Source: Candidatus Nitrososphaera gargensis Ga9.2 (GTDB lineage Archaea; Thermoproteota; Nitrososphaeria; Nitrososphaerales; Nitrososphaeraceae). Taken from it: a stretch of DNA of 64,000 nt. Made by a program: the position numbers and the translations under genes. The stretch lies in contig NC_018719.1 in NCBI RefSeq assembly GCF_000303155.1, forward strand, positions 1,364,001 through 1,428,000. Reading direction: 5' to 3'. A model generated the notes under the pieces. That model was not told the origin of the DNA. It was given only the letters and a program-made list of their open reading frames with translations, and did not search any database. Shown here in pieces: positions 59,598 through 64,000 of the stretch; the first letter of the stretch is position 1, and each line of letters opens with the position of its first letter.

Positions 59598-59927
59598 TTA
59601 TTTGATTACTGCTTGCAGGCTATGGTATAGCGGCTTTAGGTGTGACGGCGAACCTTTGATGTCAAACTTTACGGTCCCTTGGACAGAGACCACTGCTGAA
59701 CGAAAGATGGTGCCTCTTTCAAAATATTTTAACCCGTGCAGCGAGTCCAGCCTTTCACTGATAATGTCGTCTGATTTCATCAGCATTCCCCTTTGTGCAT
59801 AAAGGATCAACCTTTTGTCTGTTACAAGAACCCTATACCTTTTTTCTGCATATTCGGCGATGCTGTCCTTGCTCGAAAACCTGACGTTTTCGGCAGGCAA
59901 TAGAAAATCATCCAATACCATTGGCAC
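59598..59927 (-). CDS. PH-domain-like protein, 109 aa
   Basis: LLPAENVRFSSKDSIAEYAEKRYRVLVTDKRLILYAQRGML, then SERLDSLHGLKYFERGTIFRSAVVSVQG, follows the strand order of small bacterial PH domains. No membrane segment. It resembles the protein at 25011-25373 in plan, not in close sequence. Confidence 0.7.
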   Translation of the reverse strand: MPMVLDDFLLPAENVRFSSKDSIAEYAEKRYRVLVTDKRLILYAQRGMLMKSDDIISERLDSLHGLKYFERGTIFRSAVVSVQGTVKFDIKGSPSHLKPLYHSLQAVIK

Positions 59928-60039
59928 TTGTCAATGGATGGAAATTTATTAGAACGTGTCATACTTGTTTGGCTCGATGTACAAGTTTTGTGAATATAGA
60001 GAGGTTCTATTTTTCCTCATTAAGTAACAGATCTTCCGG

Positions 60040-60056
60040 CTGGCGAAATGCGCCAG
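60040..60056. other. Short hairpin CTGGCG-AAATG-CGCCAG
   Basis: Six paired bases with a five-base loop between two divergent genes. It has no T run, so it is not an obvious terminator; it might be an operator or a small RNA part. Confidence 0.35.
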
Positions 60057-60155
60057 AGCTAAGGAATTAAGGTGGAGTAGTTATACTAACCCCCGCATGC
60101 ATATACCGTTAAGTTCATTATTTACCTTTGTAGAACTCCGGGTAGGTGCGTTTGC

Positions 60156-60557
60156 TTGTCCTTTAGAAAAGTCGGAGCTGTAATACTGCTTGTTTCAAAC
60201 ATGGAAAAATCGATCAGGTTCTACAAAGATACCCTTGGAATTCCGATAAAGACTAAGTCAAATGACTGGACCGAGTTTTTCAACAAAGATACAGTGCTTG
60301 CGTTGCACCCTGCAAAGAAAAAGAGCAAGATGAAGACAGGCTCGGGCATGCTTGTAGGATTTGAGGTAAGCGACCTCGACTCTACTGTGCAAAAGCTGAA
60401 GGAAAAGAAAGTCAAGTTCTTTAAAAAGCCAAAGGAGGAGCCGTTTGGTAAGCATGCGATAATTCAGGACCCCGATGGCCACTTGGTGTCAATAGCAGAG
60501 ATCAAGGAAAAGTCGGCAGAAGGCTTTGATCTACTTGGGCTGATAGGGCGAGAGTAG
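60156..60557 (+). CDS. VOC (glyoxalase-like) superfamily protein
   Basis: 133 residues from TTG 60156. VGAVILLVSNMEKSIRFYKDTLGIP begins the fold; VGFEVSDLDSTVQKLKEKKVKFFKKPKEE and AIIQDPDGHLVSIAEI complete it. H and E near the end may bind metal. Function unknown. Convergent with the methyltransferase gene, 4 bases apart. Confidence 0.82.
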   Translation: MSFRKVGAVILLVSNMEKSIRFYKDTLGIPIKTKSNDWTEFFNKDTVLALHPAKKKSKMKTGSGMLVGFEVSDLDSTVQKLKEKKVKFFKKPKEEPFGKHAIIQDPDGHLVSIAEIKEKSAEGFDLLGLIGRE

Positions 60558-60561
60558 GCTA

Positions 60562-61560
60562 CTACTTGATTGCAGTAACAAGGTAGACAGAGCCGCCGAG
60601 GGCTTTGAAGCGAACTCTTGAGAACTTTGCAAGCAGCCTGGCGACCTCTTTCTTTGTCATGAACCTGTAGCCCTGAAGCGCAAAATCAAGCTGCATCCCC
60701 ATTATCAGCCGGCTGTCGTCACCGTGCAATCTAGACTCTGGCAATAAACCCTCCACTATCGCAATGGTGCCCCCTTTTTCCAGGGCGTGCCGGCAGTTTG
60801 ACACTACCTTTTGCTTGTCCCTTGCGGCATAGAGCGACTCGCCAAGGTACACGATATCAAACTCGTTTTCAAACACCATTGATTCGCCGGCCTGTTTTAT
60901 TATCTTGATTGGTTTGCCCTTGGCAATCTTGCGCGCAGCCGCCACTGCCTTGTCGCAGGGGTCTATCCCAACAAAACTTGACTTTGGATATTCAGCACAC
61001 ATCTTGGCGAGCAGGCTGCCGGTTCCGCAGCCGACATCAAGCAGCCTGCATCCTTGTGATAAAAGCCGGCTCATTTTCTTGTCCCGCCTGATTGCGGTCA
61101 GGAACGAATAGTGGTCCCAGTCGGTGGCCTGCTCTATCGCGCCAAGGGTGTACGACATTTCACGTGTCCGGCCTAACCTGAACAGGTCTTGAAAAGCGCC
61201 GTACTCTAGGCTCCTCAGAGCCAAGTACGAGAATTGCCCGCCCAAATAGTCAGGATTTTTCCTATCCAAGAGCATTATCTTCATTTCCGGCTTTAGATAC
61301 ATCTTCTTGTCTTTCTTTTCGCTGACAAGCCCGTACGCAATTGCGGCAGAGCACCACGCCTGCACGGCAGGAGGATGCATCTTTGTCGCAGAAACCAGCT
61401 CGTCTACTGATACTGGTCTGTGGGCGATCCTCTCAAGCAGACCTGTCTGCCTTCCGATGTGGGCCAGCCACACTCCGTAAAAGCCGACAGAGTATCCCCA
61501 TAGCCTTGCAAAGCCTGCCGAGCGCGCCTTCATAACCGCTGGCAGGTCGGCCTGCGCCAT
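60562..61560 (-). CDS. SAM-dependent methyltransferase with N-terminal winged-helix dimerisation domain
   Basis: 332 residues. Residues 40-105 form a winged helix (LLERIAHRPVSVDELVSATKMHPPAVQAWCSAAIAYGL) as in O-methyltransferases. CRLLDVGCGTGSLLAKMCAEYPKSSFVGIDPCD near residue 165 is motif I; FDIVYLGESLY and GGTIAIVEGLLPES follow. The substrate is unknown. ATG 61560 lies 7 bases downstream of the end of the FAD-oxidase gene. Confidence 0.87.
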   Translation of the reverse strand: MAQADLPAVMKARSAGFARLWGYSVGFYGVWLAHIGRQTGLLERIAHRPVSVDELVSATKMHPPAVQAWCSAAIAYGLVSEKKDKKMYLKPEMKIMLLDRKNPDYLGGQFSYLALRSLEYGAFQDLFRLGRTREMSYTLGAIEQATDWDHYSFLTAIRRDKKMSRLLSQGCRLLDVGCGTGSLLAKMCAEYPKSSFVGIDPCDKAVAAARKIAKGKPIKIIKQAGESMVFENEFDIVYLGESLYAARDKQKVVSNCRHALEKGGTIAIVEGLLPESRLHGDDSRLIMGMQLDFALQGYRFMTKKEVARLLAKFSRVRFKALGGSVYLVTAIK

Positions 61561-61567
61561 TCTTAAA

Positions 61568-63091
61568 TCATTGCACCGGGACTTTTTTGCCGGGGTTCAT
61601 CATAAATGCAGGATCGAGTAACTTTTTGACCGCTGAGAAGAGGTCGGTGATGTGTCTGCCGTACATCATTTCGATATAGCTCACCCGCGCAAGACCGTCG
61701 CCGTGCTCGCCAGTTATCGTGCCTCCGCTCCTGATAACCTGCTCAAACACGCTCTTGGCGATCCTCCGCATCAGATCGACCTCCTTGTCAGAGCCCATGT
61801 CCACAAGCGGCCTTGTATGTATGTTGCCGTCCCCGACGTGGCCGTACATCACGTAGTCCAGTTTGTTTTGCCGGTAGGTCTGGAGCAGGTTGGTGGCATG
61901 ATCTGCCAAGAGCTCCGGCCGGACTACGGTATCTTCAATCAGCCCGATCGGCTTTCTGCTGCCTACTGTGAGCTTCATGACGTTGTTCAGCGCGCCCTTT
62001 CTGGCCCTCCATATCTTGGCCATGCTCTGCTCGTCTGAAGCATATTCAAGCACCGAGCACTTGCCGGCAAGCTCCTCCTTGCACGCTTGTAGACGGTCTT
62101 CAATCTTCTTGCTGTCGTCGCCGGCAAACTCGACAAACAGTAGGCACCCTGTGCCGCCGGCCCTGCTGCCAAAAGAGAGGACGGTGTGGTCCAGCATTTC
62201 AAGAGCGACCGGCGAGAATTTCAGGATAGCCGGGACTGCCGAAACTGCGCCTAGCAGATCTACAAAGCCCAGCACCATTATGCACCGATACTCAGGAATG
62301 TCAAGGAGCCGGAGCTTTGCGCAGGTCACTATCCCAAGCGTCCCTTCCGAAGCGGCAAATACCTTGTGCGGCATGAATCTGTCTGACATCACGGTGTCGA
62401 GCCTGTATCCGCAAGAATTCTTGCTCACCTTAGGGTAGCCATTCTTGATGGCGTCAGCATGTGGAGACAGCAGCTTGCCAAGTTTTTCCATCCTGCCATC
62501 GAATCTGTCGGCGCTTGCAAAGCCCGGCTCCCCGTCAGCGTACACCACGTCCACTCCTTCAAGAAAGTCGATGGTGTTGCCGTAGCCAAGGCAGTGCATG
62601 CCGCTAGAGTTATCCGCTATCATGCCGCCGATCGTGCAATAGTTGCTGCTTGCAGGATCCGGCGGCAGGAACTTGTTCCTCTTTTTTAGCTCCCGGTCAA
62701 GCACGCCCTTGACGATTCCCGGTTGCACCACCACATAGTCGTCTTCAATTTCGATTATCCTGTTCATGTGCTTTGTAAAATCAAGGATTATGCCTTCAGA
62801 GAGCGATTGCCCGAGGAGCCCTGTGCCCGCGCCCCTTGCGGTTATTGGCACCTTTTTTTCAGAGCTGTACTTGCATGCCTGTTCGACGTCATGTGAATCT
62901 ACAGGACATATAGCCGCCGCAGGCTGAATTTCATAGTGGCTTGCATCAACAGAATAGGCCTGCCTGCTCCAGCTGTCGCCAAGAACCTCGCCTTTTGCAA
63001 TGCGGAGCAGGTCATCGGCTATGACGTGATGCAATGGCAGGGAATAGCCATACGCGTATAACAAATTTTTGCCACAAGCGTGGATAAGCAA
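61568..63091 (-). CDS. FAD-linked oxidase (GlcD/D-lactate dehydrogenase-like)
   Basis: 507 residues; the extreme N-terminus is uncertain. VPITARGAGTGLLGQSLSEGIILDFTKHMNRI near residue 80 and GGMIADNSSGMHCLGYGNT near residue 152 are the FAD-binding PCMH domain; the C-terminal half ends GGTITGEHGDGLARVSYIEMMYG, the typical FAD-oxidase C motif with catalytic histidines, and KKLLDPAFMMNPGK. It oxidises a 2-hydroxy acid such as glycolate or lactate. No Fe-S partner subunit is adjacent. Confidence 0.9.
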   Translation of the reverse strand: MLIHACGKNLLYAYGYSLPLHHVIADDLLRIAKGEVLGDSWSRQAYSVDASHYEIQPAAAICPVDSHDVEQACKYSSEKKVPITARGAGTGLLGQSLSEGIILDFTKHMNRIIEIEDDYVVVQPGIVKGVLDRELKKRNKFLPPDPASSNYCTIGGMIADNSSGMHCLGYGNTIDFLEGVDVVYADGEPGFASADRFDGRMEKLGKLLSPHADAIKNGYPKVSKNSCGYRLDTVMSDRFMPHKVFAASEGTLGIVTCAKLRLLDIPEYRCIMVLGFVDLLGAVSAVPAILKFSPVALEMLDHTVLSFGSRAGGTGCLLFVEFAGDDSKKIEDRLQACKEELAGKCSVLEYASDEQSMAKIWRARKGALNNVMKLTVGSRKPIGLIEDTVVRPELLADHATNLLQTYRQNKLDYVMYGHVGDGNIHTRPLVDMGSDKEVDLMRRIAKSVFEQVIRSGGTITGEHGDGLARVSYIEMMYGRHITDLFSAVKKLLDPAFMMNPGKKVPVQ

Positions 63092-63182
63092 GAAATGGAG
63101 AATATCTACGGATTAATTTCCCGTAAAAGGATTGGTTAAGACTCCATTATCATTATATTATAGTATATTCAACCTAGAGGAG

Positions 63183-63422
63183 ATGGCTCAGACCGACGTC
63201 CAGAAATGCCCCGTCTGCTCCGGCAAGGGGCTTATAGAAATCACCGATTCTGATTGTCCATTTTGCAATGGCACCGGCGAATTTACAAAGGCAGCCGAGA
63301 GTTACATGAAGTCTCACATCTGCCAATGTGTGTTCCTCGATAGGAAGAACTGCCCGCTGTGCGGCAAAAAGTGCCACCACAATACGCCCAACCGGCCAAA
63401 GATCCTGATTGCGCCGATGTAA
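63183..63422 (+). CDS. DnaJ-type zinc-finger protein, 79 aa
   Basis: ATG 63183 (the frame opens earlier but the motif starts here). CPVCSGKGLIEI and CPFCNGTGEF are two CxxCxGxG repeats of the DnaJ central zinc finger, followed by CQCVFLDRKNCPLCGKKCHH, which can bind another zinc. No J domain. Possibly an RNA- or protein-binding adaptor. Confidence 0.8.
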   Translation: MAQTDVQKCPVCSGKGLIEITDSDCPFCNGTGEFTKAAESYMKSHICQCVFLDRKNCPLCGKKCHHNTPNRPKILIAPM

Positions 63423-63455
63423 GGTTTAATAGCCATTCCGCCTTTTTCATATTCG

Positions 63456-63623
63456 TTGAAGACAATATCCAAGGCAAATGAAAGTACTGCTACTGCTGCG
63501 GCAGCGTGCGCTTTTTGCAATGCCGAGATCCCTTACGGCCAGAGTGTCTGCCCTTTATGCATGAAGAAATACAACATCAGAACTTTTGACCTCAGCAACG
63601 ACGGCTGCGGATGCGACAAGTGA
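63456..63623 (+). CDS. Zinc-ribbon microprotein, 55 aa
   Basis: TTG 63456 to TGA 63623. CAFCNAEIPYGQSVCPLCMKKY holds two CxxC pairs; the C-terminus adds GCGCDK. The N-terminus is an alanine-rich tail. It lies 33 bases after the DnaJ-type protein gene. Function unknown. Confidence 0.68.
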   Translation: MKTISKANESTATAAAACAFCNAEIPYGQSVCPLCMKKYNIRTFDLSNDGCGCDK

Positions 63624-63704
63624 TAAGAAGAGGAAAAGAGGGGTCAGAGATTGGTATACATAATCATATCTAGGTCATACAGCCACCACATCTTCATCCC
63701 CCAA

Positions 63705-64000
63705 TTAATCGATGCCAATTCTATCCATTAAGTCTTTGGCTTGCTTTTGCTTTGCACTTGTTATTTTGACTATTACCAGCCCCTCAAGAGGCTGACCGTA
63801 GAGGACCGCAGAACCTTCTGGCGCCATTGTAAAGAGCGGAAGGGCAAGCATATCCTCTTCGCCATCTACGAGCACCCGCACAGGAGAAGGCATCCTCAAG
63901 GCGTCCTGCAAAACCTGTACTGCTTCTTTTGAAATTGTGCCGGCGGGGTTGATACAATGCAATTCTTTTGCAGAATAGCTTGCAGAATAGCTCCGCTTTG
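63705..64000 (-). CDS. GTP-dependent dephospho-CoA kinase (DUF359), C-terminal part
   Basis: The minus-strand frame is open to the right edge, so the 5' end is outside. NPAGTISKEAVQVL, RVLVDGEEDMLALPLF and EGSAVLYGQPLEGLVIVKI are the conserved blocks of DUF359, the archaeal GTP-dependent dephospho-CoA kinase that finishes coenzyme A synthesis. GEED holds the expected acidic residues. Confidence 0.88.
   Translation of the reverse strand, partial: KRSYSASYSAKELHCINPAGTISKEAVQVLQDALRMPSPVRVLVDGEEDMLALPLFTMAPEGSAVLYGQPLEGLVIVKITSAKQKQAKDLMDRIGID
63969..63992. repeat. 12-bp tandem duplication
   Basis: TGCAGAATAGCT occurs twice in a row. In the DUF359 frame it encodes a doubled S-Y-S-A unit upstream of the conserved NPAGT motif. 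Probably a recent slippage event. Confidence 0.7.

Noticed and set aside
1-64000. tRNA, rRNA, CRISPR arrays or insertion sequences
   Set aside because: I scanned intergenic regions for T-loop sequences, regularly spaced repeats and transposase motifs, and found none that hold up.

Overview
This window is most likely from a soil-type ammonia-oxidizing archaeon (Thaumarchaeota/Nitrososphaerota, Nitrososphaera-like). Archaeal information-processing genes (aIF2-alpha, Nop10, eS1, archaeal uS15, Pop5, Rpp30, Pcc1, EndA, LSM, a RadB-like recombinase) occur with an ESCRT-III (CdvB) division protein, a bacterial-type biotin pathway, cobalamin synthesis genes, an orphan MtrA homologue and many small zinc-ribbon proteins. 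TATA boxes 25-30 nt before start codons suggest many leaderless transcripts, and TTG/GTG starts are frequent. No rRNA, tRNA, CRISPR array or insertion sequence was recognised.

Region by region. 1-4.3 kb holds the biotin locus: bioA (cut by the left edge), an inserted convergent serine recombinase, then bioB-bioF behind a BirA-type operator that contains the TATA box. 4.3-15 kb carries cdvB, thrC, trpE, ilvD, a HIT protein, endA, a DUF47 protein, a polysaccharide deacetylase and a radical SAM enzyme. 16.2-21.7 kb is one compact minus-strand informational operon: uS15, RecJ-like nuclease, Pcc1 (KEOPS), SerS, eS1, a COG1325 RNA-binding protein, Rpp30 and Pop5 (RNase P). 21.8-22.6 kb holds two small membrane-protein genes, each with its own TATA box and T-rich end; they are candidates for the AMO accessory subunits AmoZ and AmoY.

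22.6-31 kb is a mixed metabolic/unknown region (GT28-like enzyme, AMMECR1, PH domain, VOC protein, PEP mutase/ICL-family enzyme, thioesterase, geranylgeranyl reductase, Nop10-aIF2-alpha, an orphan ATP-cone protein). 31-42.3 kb is a cobalamin region (cobO, cbiA, cbiC, cbiX, cbiG, cbiD), interrupted by a decayed beta-propeller gene with a PEF-type C-terminal sorting tail, two GT-C membrane glycosyltransferases and a second decayed secreted-protein gene. metK, which supplies the methyl donor for corrin methylation, lies just beyond cbiD. 44-50.7 kb has LSM, RadB, a DPM1-GtrA fusion, a candidate structured RNA, a dUTPase, the MtrA homologue, a PNPOx-like flavoprotein and two single C2H2 zinc-finger microproteins.

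50.9-59.6 kb is a low-density accessory zone: at least four decayed genes (DUF892 ferritin-like, a winged-helix gene with an in-frame amber codon, an unknown gene and an HTHD-motif membrane protein), small secreted low-complexity proteins, paralogous orphan ORFs and an AT-rich cluster of palindromes. 59.6-64 kb returns to dense genes: PH domain, VOC protein, methyltransferase, FAD-linked oxidase, two zinc proteins and the C-terminal part of a GTP-dependent dephospho-CoA kinase running off the right edge.
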